This document shows positions 11,051 to 21,030 of a stretch of 64,000 nucleotides of DNA, piece by piece. The notes beneath the pieces were generated by a model, which did not search any database, was not told where the DNA came from, and was given only the letters and a program-made list of their open reading frames with translations. Source of the DNA: Sepiola atlantica (lineage: Eukaryota; Mollusca; Cephalopoda; Sepiida; Sepiolidae); contig OY744525.1 of assembly GCA_963556195.1 (NCBI GenBank), positions 63,321,633 to 63,385,632 of the forward strand, given 5' to 3'. A program made the position numbers and the translations under genes. Every line of letters begins with the position of its first letter. Position 1 is the first letter of the stretch.

Positions 11051-11919
11051 AGCGCGGTTTAACCCCCCAGCGCTCCTGGCATTTTCTCGGTATCCGGGAT
11101 TTTTCTTTTATTTATTTTTGACAAGGAGAGGAAGAAGAAAAAAAAAAAATCTCTCGAAATATATCAAATTGATTCTTGATAATCCGGACATTACAAACTA
11201 ACACCCTTGCTGTCTAGAAAAATAAACAAACCTTTCGATCTATATCCGACTTATTTCGGTTTTGTTTTGTTTTTGTTCTTCACAGCTTCCAGCAACCCGG
11301 ATCTTCGCATTGCCTTCAACCTTTTTAAAAACTTTTATTATATATATATATATATATATAAATCTATCTATATATATATTATTATTATTTAATGATGGAC
11401 ATTTGTACCTGCTTGGTGTGTTGATCCGTTTTTCCAAAATTCTAACTAACTTACATGAGTCAGATTTGAAAGTAAACCAACAAGTTGCAGAAATGTATGA
11501 TAATTAATGGGGTGGCCATGTGCCTCCTTACACCCCCCTCCCCTGTATCCGCTTCTGTTTTTAGAGTCATGCTTTGTTGTCTTCCGATTGCGATGGTGTC
11601 ATCTAACATGTGCTCATACTGTAGAGTTATATAAAAACTAAATCAATTTATTCTGAAAAAAAAAATTAGGATGGAATAGAAATAAACTCTGTGAATGGGA
11701 AGAATAGTGAATAGCGATTGTTGTCATGTTGACAAGTCTGAAAAAATATTCTCTTTGTTGAGATTAGATTTGAAAAATGCTACGGAATATCCGATTGCAG
11801 CATTTATAGGAATTCCTCTTTCGGGTTATTTCTCACATTTCTTTTTGCTTCTAGCACTAAGCTCCTTCAATACTATTAAACATACTTTTTTTGTTGCTAT
11901 TTTCACATCCCAATTGTAC

Positions 11920-11924
<5 letters not shown>

Positions 11925-11979
<55 letters not shown>
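11925..11979. repeat. (TA)n array
   Basis: About 27 TA units at the left boundary of the R4/inverted-repeat unit. Confidence 0.95.
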
Positions 11980-11982
<3 letters not shown>

Positions 11983-12290
11983 ATCCAGGTAAAGTAAACT
12001 TCCACAGAATAAAAATCAACCGGTCTTATAAAGAGAGTTCAATATCAAATAGAGCTTTTATATATAATATTTAAATTTTAAAATTATTTATACAGACATG
12101 TGCACAATATGCGACACTGGCATGTGGATGTTATCGATCAACAGCTGTTCTTTCCAAATATGTTCTGAGGGAAGGATCATATTTTCTTTCCGCCTGATGA
12201 GATATCAGTTTTTAACTGCTGTTGATCGATAACATCGACATGCCGGTGTCACGGATTATCCACATGTCTGTATAAACAAAAAATAATTAT
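11980..12290. repeat. R4 terminus with inner inverted repeat
   Basis: GTAATCCAGGTAAAG begins the R4 block, shared with 15,499-15,600 and, more diverged, 17,924-18,010 and 57,455-57,540. It is followed by an inverted repeat: 12,090-12,140 (acatgtgcacaat...gatgttatcgatc) pairs with 12,215-12,275. The 15,605-15,715 copy has the same hairpin in shorter form. Confidence 0.6.
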
Positions 12291-12328
12291 ATATATATAT
12301 ATATAGTAAGTTATGAAAATATATTTAT

Positions 12329-12393
12329 GGCAATCAAGCTACACAGAGGCTCCCATGTTTCATCCCCGGGGGGAATCTTCAGGCATTTTAGCC
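12329..12393 (-). ncRNA. Hammerhead ribozyme, PLE family
   Basis: Minus strand: CTGAAGA (12,376-12,382), stem II TTCCCC/GGGGA, GAAA, stem III closed by ACAT/GTGT around a GGGAGCCTCT-type loop, H17 = A, stem I GGCATTT.../GCTTGATTGCC with internal mismatches. Mirror image of 12,382-12,446. Confidence 0.75.
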
Positions 12394-12446
12394 TGAAGAT
12401 TCCCCCGGGGTTGAAACGCGGGAGCCTCTGTGTAGCTTGATTGCCA
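12382..12446 (+). ncRNA. Hammerhead ribozyme, PLE family
   Basis: CTGAAGA 12,393-12,399; stem II at 12,400-12,412; GAAA 12,413-12,416; stem III ACGC/GTGT (12,416-12,419 with 12,430-12,433); H17 A at 12,434; stem I GC/GC with the outer GCA/TGC after an internal loop. Core residues are all canonical. Confidence 0.78.
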
Positions 12447-12600
12447 TAAATATATTTTCATAACTTACTACCTAGCTCTACTTGCGTATCGAGCACTGTT
12501 AAAGTAAATACTGAAAATTGGTACATAAAAAATCATATCTCCTTATAAAATTTTTATGTGGATACATGAAATACTAACCATGAAATGAAATGTCGTGTAG

Positions 12601-13109
12601 ACAGAATGTATGAAAAGGCAGAAAGGAAAAAAGACTCTGTGGCAAATGTTTTGTAATGGTTTGGGAAAAATGAGGAAAAGGAAAAAAGAATGAAGAAAAG
12701 GGAAAATTTAAGACTAAGGAGTAAAGAAAGGGTTAATAGTAGGTGTTCCTAAAACATATTTTTTAATAGAATTAATGGCGGACATTTTGAAAGTAAATAC
12801 GATTAATTTCTTTAATGTCTTACTGTGCTGGTTTTAATGTTTACCTACAGAAGAATATAATTTTTTTAAATTCCTCGGAAAAAAGGGACAAATAAGCTTA
12901 ATAGACAATTTTGAATGTTAGCGCTTGGTGTTTGGCTCAGTTATGATGCTAAAAAATCACTGATAAAGCTTTCTTAAAAATATCTTGAATTTTAAGGGTA
13001 TGTACGTTTTAAAGTGGGCAGAAACAATACACTTTTAGTTTTTATATAGATTCTCTAAACTTTATATAAAAGGGGCACAAACAGAGACAGACGGGCATTA
13101 GCATTTATA
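12601..13109. other. No recognised feature
   Basis: AT-rich, purine-rich in part; no ORF or repeat match found. Confidence 0.45.
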
Positions 13110-13492
13110 CAGGGTGGGCCAAAATAAGGGTCCTATCTTTAAATTTGAATAACTTGAATTTGAATAACTTCCACAAAATAAAAGTTAAACTCACCAAACT
13201 TTATGTGTGTGTAGACTGACCCTTCCGAGATTTTTTGAAATAAACAAAACAAATTTTAGCCGAAAAACACTTCTTAAAACTGACAAGAACTAAAGTATTG
13301 TTTTTTACACTGTTTTGAGTTTTTTAAGCAAAAATAATGTTTTCTAAATGAGGGTATGTTCCTTAGGGCTAATACGGCTCATGCTTGCTGCGGAAGGGGT
13401 CCTTTACTTATTCTAAAAAAAAAAAAAAAAAAATCAATAAATAAAAAAGTTATGAATTTTTTAAAATAGGACCCTTATTTTTGCCCACCCTG
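13110..13492. mobile_element. Tc1/mariner-type MITE, copy 1
   Basis: Terminal inverted repeats CAGGGTGGGC(C/A)AAAATAAGGG, flanked by TA on both sides (13,108-13,109 and 13,493-13,494), as in Tc1/mariner insertion. 383 bp, non-coding. A near-identical copy is at 53,059-53,427. This copy has an internal short duplication of a tttgaataactt unit. Confidence 0.85.
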
Positions 13493-13617
13493 TATATACT
13501 AGTACCCATTGAACTTCTATACTTGTTATCTTCATCTATCTGCATAATTTACTTTTAATGATAATATTTCGTTTGAAATAATACATTTATGCAAGGTTTA
13601 ACCATATTAACCAAAAA

Positions 13618-13915
13618 TTGTCGCTTTCTTCTCCCGTAAAAATTATTGCCACTGTCAGTTAAATATTCTTTAAATAAATAGAACGATTATGTCTCTTCTG
13701 TATTTATTGAAAATTGTACCAATTCATATCGTTTTAAAATAATAAATATTCTCTTCTTCTTAGCGTAAAAAAAATAATTGTCAGGTAAATTTGTTTCTTG
13801 TAAATAAATATAATTTATCTATTTTCAAAATTTTAATCGTTTCAAAATAAATAATCTCTTCCTTCTTCCAGCAAAAATAACTGTGAGCTAAATATTCTTT
13901 AAATAAATCAATCTT
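13618..13915. repeat. ~120-bp imperfect tandem repeat
   Basis: Three diverged units, each with a ctt(c)ttctt segment, an (a)ataattgtcag/actgtgag-type segment and ttctttaaataaat. Confidence 0.55.
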
Positions 13916-14029
13916 AGGTAGGTGGTGAATGATAACGTACGTACGAACATGAACTTTCTTTATTGTATTATTATATAGATAGATATATATTTATAGCCAG
14001 AGAGTCATAATAATATAATTTAACCTATA

Positions 14030-14520
14030 TATATTTAAGTGTATTCCCGGGCAACGCCGAGTTTCTTGTCTTCCTCTTCTCCATCAAGCATATACCATAT
14101 TGAAAATATACTACTGTATTATTACATACACCTACTCTATCTAGAATATTGAACACTGACTCCCGAGCAATGTAGAGTACCTTTTGTGGTATACACTAAT
14201 ATAACAAAATACAGTGAAAATCTTTCTCCCGGGCAACACGACATTAAAAAAAATCTGCTCTATGTAGAATTGCTCTATCTAGGATATTGATCACCCCCGA
14301 GCAACGCCGAGTAAACACACTTGTTCTATCTATTATATTGAGCACTTACAACTTGCCAAATATAATACTGTATTATTACTATTATGGCTCACGAGTTAAC
14401 AAAAGACAAAGAAGTTCTTTCTCCCGGGAAACGCTGCTCTATCTAGGATGTTGAGCACTTTTCATAGGTTACAATATACTAATTATCAAATCTAAAACTG
14501 TAATCTTACATTTATTGTTT
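14030..14520. repeat. Minisatellite with CCCGGGCAACGCCGAG motif
   Basis: About four to five diverged ~100-bp units, each containing a version of (C)CCGGGCAACGCCGAG, ctctatctaggatattga(g/t)cac and a tactgtattatta segment. The CCGGGCAACGCCG phrase is a common invertebrate dispersed motif. Confidence 0.65.
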
Positions 14521-14890
14521 CCGTTTAGAGCACTACTGAAATCACCCAACTAAAATTAAGCAAAACAACCTTTTCTGAATTTCTCCCTCACTCCCTTCCC
14601 TAGTTCGAAGAGAAGCTTAAGTAACGTTAAGTAATTTTGAAAGAAAATGCCGAGCGGAAAAAATACATTGAAATTACAGTGTTTTCTGTCCAAATTATTG
14701 CTGAAAAACTCGACCTTTCCCCCCTGGCGAAATTTGCTCAATAACCTGATTACGGGTGGACTTAGAGATTTGCAAATACCTCCATTATCTTCCCCGGTTA
14801 ATTTTACATAAGAATACACTTTCAAATTTTATGTAGATTCTATAATCTTTTTTTCTATAGGGCACACACAAACACAAATAGAGACATTGA

Positions 14891-14895
<5 letters not shown>

Positions 14896-14944
<49 letters not shown>
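14896..14944. repeat. (TA)n array
   Basis: About 24 TA units abutting the next foldback. Confidence 0.95.
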
Positions 14945-14946
<2 letters not shown>

Positions 14947-15323
14947 ACAAATGACAGGTTTCAATAATTTTTGATGATGAATTTTATTTATCAACGTGGT
15001 GTGTCGTATTAGGATGGCATCCATGGTGTTGGGTTCTTTGAATTTTCGAGGTATATCTCATCTTCAGAAAGAGAAGAAGAAGAAAAATGTTTGTTCAACC
15101 CTCGGCTTAGATGTGTTTTGCCCGGAAGCCAGAAGTTAATGGGAAATTGTTGCATAAGTGCGCAGAAATATTTCTATCTTTCTTCTTCTCTCTCTGAAGA
15201 TGACACATTCCTCGAAAATTCAAACACCTCAACACCACGGATACCATCCTAATGCGGCACACCACGTTAGTAAATAAAGTTAATTATCGAAAATTATTGA
15301 AACCTTTACATATTCTCATTTGT
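14945..15323. mobile_element. Foldback with mirrored CTGAAGA...GAAAA cores
   Basis: Arms 14,945-15,076 and 15,182-15,323 are inverted copies (outer ends ggacaaatga / tcatttgttc). Each arm carries CTGAAGATGA, a short hairpin with (A)CCTC, and GAAAATTC: minus at about 15,045-15,080 and plus at about 15,197-15,225. These resemble decayed hammerhead cores. No ORF. Confidence 0.6.
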
Positions 15324-15445
15324 TCTGTTTACCTCGTCTTGTATCCAACTATGTTTTCTACCAAACTGCATTGTCACCATAGCCTTCAATCATAACCTCT
15401 TACATACTACGCACAATGCTTCAAGCAAACTACAACAATCTTCTC

Positions 15446-15448
<3 letters not shown>

Positions 15449-15497
<49 letters not shown>
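15449..15497. repeat. (TA)n array
   Basis: About 24 TA units. Confidence 0.95.
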
Positions 15498-15498
<1 letters not shown>

Positions 15499-15500
<2 letters not shown>

Positions 15501-15711
15501 TAATCCAGGTAGTATAAAAATCCACAGGGTAGAAATCCAAAGGGAATCAAACCGGACTTATAAAAGAGTGCTCAATAAAAATATAGAGCTGTATTATGAA
15601 TGTTTTTTTATTCAAACATGTACAAAGACGTCAGCTCTTGATAGCTGTAGATCGATAACATCGACATGCCAGTGTAGCAGACTTTGTACATGTGCGAATA
15701 AAAAACCATTC

Positions 15712-15715
<4 letters not shown>
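15499..15715. repeat. R4 terminus and hairpin between two TA arrays
   Basis: GTAATCCAGGTAGTA opens the R4 block. 15,608-15,625 (ttattcaaacatgtacaa) is inverted at 15,688-15,706, enclosing gatcgataacatcgacatg. Bounded by (TA)n on both sides. Second copy of the 11,980-12,290 arrangement. Confidence 0.6.

Positions 15716-15774
<59 letters not shown>
15716..15774. repeat. (TA)n array
   Basis: About 29 TA units; long Ile-Tyr frames across it are artefacts. Confidence 0.95.
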
Positions 15775-15775
<1 letters not shown>

Positions 15776-16148
15776 AGATAAATAGAAAGTCTTTTTCGTA
15801 TAAGATAAATATTTACAAATGAATAGGGAAATATAAGATAGAAAATGGAAAGAAGATTGCAGGAAAAAAGGAAGGTGAATGGTGACAAATAAAGCTCAGT
15901 GTTAGCAGGATAAAATTAATTTCTGATGGCCTACTAGACGGGATCAAATTATAAAACTGTCTTAAATGTTGAATCTGTGATAATGTTCTGTATTGCTATC
16001 TTTGAACATCTTTATTATTCTCTTTTGCAGATCAGAAACAGGTATATAACATATTCAAACGTCATATTTATGAATATAGCCATTTTCACATTCAAGGCTT
16101 TTCTACTTATCTTTATGCCATATTGTAGGATATACTTCGTCCTTTTTC

Positions 16149-16189
16149 TACACACACACACACACACACACCCACACACATATATATAG
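16149..16189. repeat. (CA)n/(TA)n microsatellite
   Basis: CA repeat with one CCC interruption, then a short TA run against the PLE terminus. Confidence 0.9.
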
Positions 16190-16396
16190 TTAGTTATGAA
16201 AATATATTTATGGCAATTAAGCTACAGAGGCTCCCGCGTTTCATCCCCGGGGGGAATCTTCAGGCTAAAATGCATTTTAGCCTGAAGATTCCCCACCGGG
16301 GATGAAACGCGGCAGCCTCTGTTGAAGTAAATACTGAAAATTGATACATAAAAAATTATATCTCCTTATAAAATTTTATGTAGATACATGAAATAC

Positions 16397-16400
<4 letters not shown>
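16190..16400. mobile_element. Palindromic PLE terminus, right half deleted
   Basis: Inverted pair centred at about 16,272 (ggctaaaatgcattttagcc). The left half is complete to the terminal sequence. In the right half the sequence jumps from the stem III loop (cagcctctg) straight to ttgaagtaaatactgaaaatt, which lies ~60 bp further along in the 12-kb copy. Same architecture as 12,305-12,600. Confidence 0.7.
16211..16270 (-). ncRNA. Hammerhead ribozyme, PLE family
   Basis: Minus strand: CTGAAGA, stem II TTCCCC/GGGGAT, GAAAC, stem III arm ACGCGGG, H17 A and stem I GCTTAATTGCC. Two bases of the stem III 3' arm are missing relative to the 12-kb copy. The plus-strand partner (16,270-16,320) lacks H17 and the 3' strand of stem I. 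Confidence 0.65.

Positions 16401-16442
<42 letters not shown>
16396..16442. repeat. (TA)n array
   Basis: TA run between two PLE-like ends. Confidence 0.9.
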
Positions 16443-16445
<3 letters not shown>

Positions 16446-16449
16446 ATAT

Positions 16450-16530
16450 ATACTATTTAAAATAATTACATGTTTTAGTAGGCCATAACAACGGTTTCAC
16501 ACATGTTTGCAATCTTCAGATGACTTAAGA
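16450..16530 (-). ncRNA. Hammerhead-like relic
   Basis: Minus strand contains CTGAAGA, then ttgcaaacatgtgt, then GAAACC and a GTTGTTATGGCC segment ending near the TA array. Spacing suits a hammerhead, but stem III and stem I do not pair convincingly. Confidence 0.4.
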
Positions 16531-16935
16531 CATGAATTTAGATGTACATTCTAATAGAAAAGCCATCTGAAAAGACATCGAGCATTGTATACAAGTGTAA
16601 ATCAAAAACCCTTGAGCCCGCCAAAAAAGCTGATAATCGCAGATAATCGTTTATATATATAGCTATCCACATATAGACTGCTTTGCTATATCACAGCTTT
16701 CCAGTGTGGCTAGACAAGTAAGTTTCTCAAGCCAACATATAAACTTCACAATCTAGTCGACAGTCAGTGCTCCTAACCATTCGGCTGTCAGTCACAAGCT
16801 GTAAGTGAAATCCTAATGTTTATATAAATACTGTCAGCTAGCAAAGAGTGCCCCATTTGTTTGAAAGAGCTTTGAATCTTTTAATGGCATTTGGCGATTT
16901 CACATATCAAAAAAAGCAACAAAAAAAGAAGACAA

Positions 16936-17337
16936 TATATATATATATATATATATATAAATAATTAAATATATATTTAAAAATATTATTATTATAAATC
17001 CATTTTAACAAATTAAACTTCTGCACTGTTTGGAGATATTAAAAACAGACTGTCACTTAGCTATAAGCAAGGTTCCGATAACGTTCGTTGAACCCTCTAG
17101 ACTGTCTGCTGTTTACTGCCCGCTGTATTTAGGCATAAATAGAACTTAATTTCTCCTGTATCACGTGATAATTTATGATGGCTGTGAAGATAAAGCGAAA
17201 GCGTGCAGAGTCTTGGTTGACCTGTGAATCGGGTTTGCACCCTGTGACAGTCTGAAATTGTCAGTTCCTACACTGATGAGAGCGTAAGCTTGAAACGCCA
17301 GCATATGTACGTATAAATAATTTAATATTTATTTGTA

Positions 17338-17385
<48 letters not shown>
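16936..17385 (+). mobile_element. tRNA-headed hammerhead element, family H1, tail at both ends
   Basis: From a short (TA)n, an upstream copy of the tail (16,957-16,997, ataaataattaaatat) is followed by a ~180-bp 5' block homologous to 52,540-52,700 inverted (gttccgataacgttcgttgaac). Next come a tRNA-like segment at 17,177-17,246 (A-box-like, then GGGTTTGCACCC), the hammerhead, and the tail again (17,313-17,342), ending at (TA)n 17,342-17,385. The two tail copies are offset by 356 bp. No ORF. Direct relatives: 6,095-6,330 and 52,376-52,742. Confidence 0.75.
17269..17309 (+). ncRNA. Hammerhead ribozyme, type I, near-canonical
   Basis: Stem I TACA/TGTA; CTGATGA 17,273-17,279; stem II GAGC-GTAA-GCTT at 17,280-17,291; GAAA 17,292-17,295; stem III ACGC/GCAT with one mismatch; H17 A at 17,305. 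All catalytic core bases are present. Stem III decay relative to the family consensus (ACGC/GCGT) may weaken it. Confidence 0.8.
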
Positions 17386-17864
17386 TCAGTAGATTAGAAA
17401 ATTTACGACAGAATTAATATATTTTGTAATCATGTTCGAATAATCAACACTCAACAATGTTTATCAATATGTACACATGTTTCGGAAAATCCTTATAATA
17501 ATTATTACATCAGAGTAAAACTTGATGAATTTATGATTTTCCTCTTTAGCATATAGAATTTATCAATTCCAATTCAGATAATTTCCAGTGGAAATATTCG
17601 CAAAAAAAAATAAAGTTCACATAGACAGACCTGATATTTTTTTTCAATAATGATGACAGGCATAACAAGTGAAATGAATAGGAAGTAAAAAACACATTTC
17701 AGGTTAGGGATCTATTTAAAGGGCAGCGATTAGCTTCTAATCAGTTTCTAATCCATTGTTTCCCAATAAAAATAAATATCAAATGATATTTATTGGTCAA
17801 ATACTTATGTATGTCAGAAGACCCAAAATATCGAGCTAGTTACGGTTCTTTAACTTAAACGTTT

Positions 17865-17867
<3 letters not shown>

Positions 17868-17923
<56 letters not shown>
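17868..17923. repeat. (TA)n array
   Basis: About 28 TA units. Confidence 0.95.
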
Positions 17924-17928
<5 letters not shown>

Positions 17929-18023
17929 CTTGTTACAAATATCCAGGGGGTATGAATCCGAAGGAAGTTGAAACCGGGTTTATGAGAGTGCTCAATGAAA
18001 ATTCAGAGCAAAATATATATTTT
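17924..18023 (+). repeat. R4-like flank shared with 57,455-57,542
   Basis: The block from aattaacttgttacaaat through gagtgctcaatg to gcaaaatatatat is almost identical at 57,455-57,542, directly before the same inverted-repeat element. Confidence 0.75.
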
Positions 18024-18416
18024 TTGATTTTATTCCATTAGTTGCGACAAAACAAGTTTTGTTTCATTGGTGCATATAGCGACCAACTCATCGGGCTGGC
18101 GATGGAATTCAAATGGCATAAGTTTTAACTTCACTTTAACGGGAGATTGAAAATTGAAAATACATTGGAGGGGGAGGGGGATAGAGTTGGGGCTTTGTCT
18201 ATAACGGTGACATGGGACATGAGAGGGGAGGGGGGAGGACCCCAACAAGTCGTGTTTCAAATTATTACGTGAGAGGTTATTCACGTGTTTGTGCTGTGAT
18301 GATCTCAATTTCGGCCGGGGTGGGAGGAAGGGAGATGGGGCGACGGCCGATGAGTTGGTCGCTATATGCACCAATGAAACAAAACTTGTTTTGTCGCAAC
18401 TAATGGAATAAAATCA
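18024..18416. mobile_element. 393-bp MITE, short derivative of the 57.5-59.9 kb foldback
   Basis: ~70-bp terminal inverted repeats begin TTGATTTTATTCCATTAGTT and contain gacaaaacaagttttgt. The interior (G-rich, ggagggggaggggg) is near-identical to 57,660-57,876. At gacggcc it then jumps to the right end (gatgagttggtcgc), as if the region corresponding to 57,877-59,829 had been removed. Frames on either strand are not conserved domains. Confidence 0.8.
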
Positions 18417-18424
18417 ATATATAT

Positions 18425-19000
18425 ATATATATAGTAAGTTATGAAAATATATTTATGCCAACTAACCTACACAGGGGGCTTCTGCATTTCATCTCCGTAG
18501 GGAATCGTCAGGCTTAAATGCATGGAATTCGTGTTACCGGGTGTTTTTATATATACATGTGGTGTTTAGTCTAGCTAGCTAACCAATCAGATTCTTTCTT
18601 ATTCCTTCTCAGATGTTAATGCTTCCATTAACTAATGGCAGAACTTCTTATTAACAAAGGTTCAGTTGACTTTTAATTCGCATTCTTCTGTTCTGTTTTC
18701 TATAGGGGTGACTTTTTTTTGTAAATGTGTCGAATTAATAGGTGACCTAATTTTAATATGTGCATGCTTTTTTCTTTTTCTATTTTAAAGCGTTGAATTA
18801 GTTTAGTTTTTTATTTAATTATTTTATTTTATTTTATTTCATTTTTCTTATGTGTTGTTATTCTAAAGTAAAGTTTATTCTGTGTATACAGTTGTTTGCT
18901 ATTTCACTTCTACGGTTTAATAGGTTTTCGGGGGGTCTTTAAAGTTTAGAATTTCAAATTTCTCATTCAGACATTATCTACGTGGGTCGTCTAAATTTCT
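18425..19000 (-). pseudogene. PLE 3' end with C-terminus and decayed hammerhead
   Basis: Minus strand from 19,000: broken frame resembling the PLE C-terminus (NLDDP, NEKFEILNFKDP, then RSEIANNCIHR near 18,870-18,920), then a 3' UTR matching 38,663-38,960 in places (aaccaatcagattctt), then a decayed hammerhead and the terminal sequence at 18,432-18,460. Ends at a short (TA)n. Fragment of the same PLE family as 37,262-39,056. Confidence 0.75.
18457..18520 (-). ncRNA. Hammerhead relic, PLE family
   Basis: Minus strand CTGACGA (18,505-18,511) and GAAA (18,487-18,490) are intact, but stem II and stem I carry several substitutions. Confidence 0.6.
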
Positions 19001-19284
19001 TTTTAATGTCCTTTCAACATATAAAATAGACTAGGCATTAAAATGGGGGTTAATTTCTTATTTTTATCACCCTCTCCTTTTCCTCCCTCCTTTTCTACGA
19101 TTACCAGAAAACCACGACTAGCCATCGTAGCCTTTTAACCTAACATTGTCTCTTACTTCCTCCTTCTCTTCTTTCTCACAAGCGACCAATTATCAACTGG
19201 AATTTCTTTTTCTTGTTCCTCCATTTTTTTTCTATTTTCAGACAGTGTGTAACGTTTGTTTGTCATCATTCAGTTCCGTAATCT

Positions 19285-19344
19285 GGCTGTGTACATGTCT
19301 GATGAGACCCATCTAGGTCGAAATAAGTTATAATGCAGACAGCC
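19285..19344 (+). ncRNA. Hammerhead ribozyme, type I, canonical core
   Basis: Outer stem I GGCTGT/ACAGCC with an internal loop; CTGATGA 19,299-19,305; stem II GACC-CATCTA-GGTC; GAAA; stem III ATAAGTTAT; H17 A. A (TA)n array follows at 19,377-19,403 after a ~30-bp tail. The inner part of stem I is imperfect. Upstream sequence is the decayed PLE, but this hammerhead belongs to a different family. Confidence 0.7.
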
Positions 19345-19402
19345 CTAATGTGTGTTTAGTTTATTTCCTTTAAATTTATATATATATATATATATATATA
19401 TA

Positions 19403-19475
19403 ATCGTATGAAAATATATTCATGACAAGTAAGCTACACAGAAATCTTCATGTTTCAGCCCTCTGCTTTGACAAG
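19403..19475 (-). repeat. PLE terminal relic
   Basis: tatgaaaatatattcatgacaagtaagctacacag resembles the PLE terminal sequence; the hammerhead part beyond it is unrecognisable. Confidence 0.45.
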
Positions 19476-19499
19476 CGTCTGAGACTGACCTTCACTCTT

Positions 19500-20160
19500 G
19501 ACCTGAAATAAAAGACTTAGATCAAATCAATTTGCTAAGGTAGCTGGAAGAATGGTTGGATCATTCTAACGCTCCAGAAAGTTTCTTACTCTGTACGCAA
19601 TCCTCTATCTATATAAGAACCAAATATGCCCTGAGATGGAGTACTGTAGCCACATCTAAGAACCCTTTCCTGCCTTAACAGAGTACAAAACCGACTTTGA
19701 AATTTAGTGGGCGAAGTTATCTTTTCCTCCCTACTATCTCTTTCTCACAGAACAGACGTTGCTAGTCTTTCTCTACTCCAATCTATGCCCCCCCCCCCCA
19801 GTAAAACATTCACAACAAAAATTCGTCTAGCTACAACCACTGTCATTAATTTCTCTTTCTCCTTCTCTGTGCCTGAAGCTCATAAAACTTCTATGATCAA
19901 AGTTCCTTTCCTTGAACTACCATTCGTGGAAATCACAACCGCTGGGCTGCTTCCCAGCTGACTACAACATTGTCGTTTTCAAGTCCAATGTAAACAAATT
20001 CTTGTTAAGCCATCCTCCTAGATAATCCAATTCTGCCAAACTTCCACCACCATTACCGATCATCATGCATCACGATGTTGTCTCACCATCAACCTGACAC
20101 TCATTAACCCTTATCCTCGAGTGGCCTTTAGGCCTTGATAAGTTGTGACTCTTTAGTAAA
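19500..20160 (+). pseudogene. LINE RT C-terminus and R3 3' UTR
   Basis: Plus strand: AG-MVGS, ILYLYKNQI-PEMEYCSH-like blocks with stops, then the frame at 19,707-19,961 with SLLSLSHRTDVASLSLLQ, equivalent to LSHRRNVASLCLF in the 8-kb LINE. 20,100-20,160 is the R3 block in the matching orientation. Decayed, with poly-C slippage at 19,790. Confidence 0.7.
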
Positions 20161-21030
20161 GAAAAAATTCCCGGGAGAAATCATCAGGCCAATTATATAT
20201 ATATTAAAGAACAAGTACTTATTGTTTGCTGTTATGATGGAAAATGAGACTAATAGAACTCTTTTACAAATAATCAACATCCAGAGTTCCACTTTTGGGG
20301 GGAGCTGGATTACCGACCTTATATCTTACTTCATTCTTGTGGGGAGGGACAGAAGAAGAATCTGTATTCTAGGATGATTCTAACGGATTGGGCGGTTTTG
20401 CAACTGCGAAATTAGCGAGGGAGCAAGCTGGGCGTGGCGGTGGCACAGATGAAGAATGGTGGCATTTGGAGATGCGCAAAGTCGGAGCTGTTCTCAGTGT
20501 GCTCTATTGTTCAATATGAACGACAGGTGGAAAAAAAAGCGAGCTGCAGGTTGCGTGTGTGTTGATAGGAAAAATATTCTGAAACACTATTTGTGCAGCC
20601 ACCGTTACACATATACAAACGTGTTCTTAAAGCCATACTAATCCACACATATACACATATACATACTGAACGCGGGGAACATATGCACACTTCACCCCAA
20701 AAGCATACAATGGCCAAGGAATATATAATGACACATTAACAGATTACCAGAAATATATAATAGGTGTTCCAATAAAATGCATACATAATTTAACAGTTTG
20801 ACAACTCACTAAATTTTAAATGGTTTGAAATAAAGATTTTAGTCACACTCTGCCATGGAAGCAGGCAGTTTTAGACAAGATTGATCTAAAGTGCTTCTTC
20901 TCATTATGAACGTTCTCAGGGCACAGGTTCGAATCCTTTTGAGAGCTCTGCATTTTTCTCTGATGTTATTTTATGTTGGGTTTTCTTGTAATATTCTTAG
21001 TAATGTGTATATACCTTTTAATAATATATA
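20161..21030. other. No recognised gene
   Basis: 20,300-20,530 is less AT-rich than its surroundings and has no obvious repeat match, but I could not support an exon. Confidence 0.4.

Larger units (their letters stand above)
12305..12600. mobile_element. Palindromic PLE terminus with paired hammerheads
   Basis: 12,305-12,470 is a near-perfect palindrome centred at about 12,387. Each half is the PLE 3' end (hammerhead plus terminal sequence tagcttgattgcc...aacttact). It continues into the ~108-bp block (acctagctctacttgcg ... ggatacatgaaatacta, to about 12,585) that is found inverted at 37,262-37,370 and 54,862-54,960. This looks like two PLE ends joined head to head. Confidence 0.75.

Noticed and set aside
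12090..12275. CTGATGAGA at about 12,203 as another hammerhead
   Set aside because: No GAAA strand at a plausible distance and no stem III/H17; coincidence within an inverted repeat.
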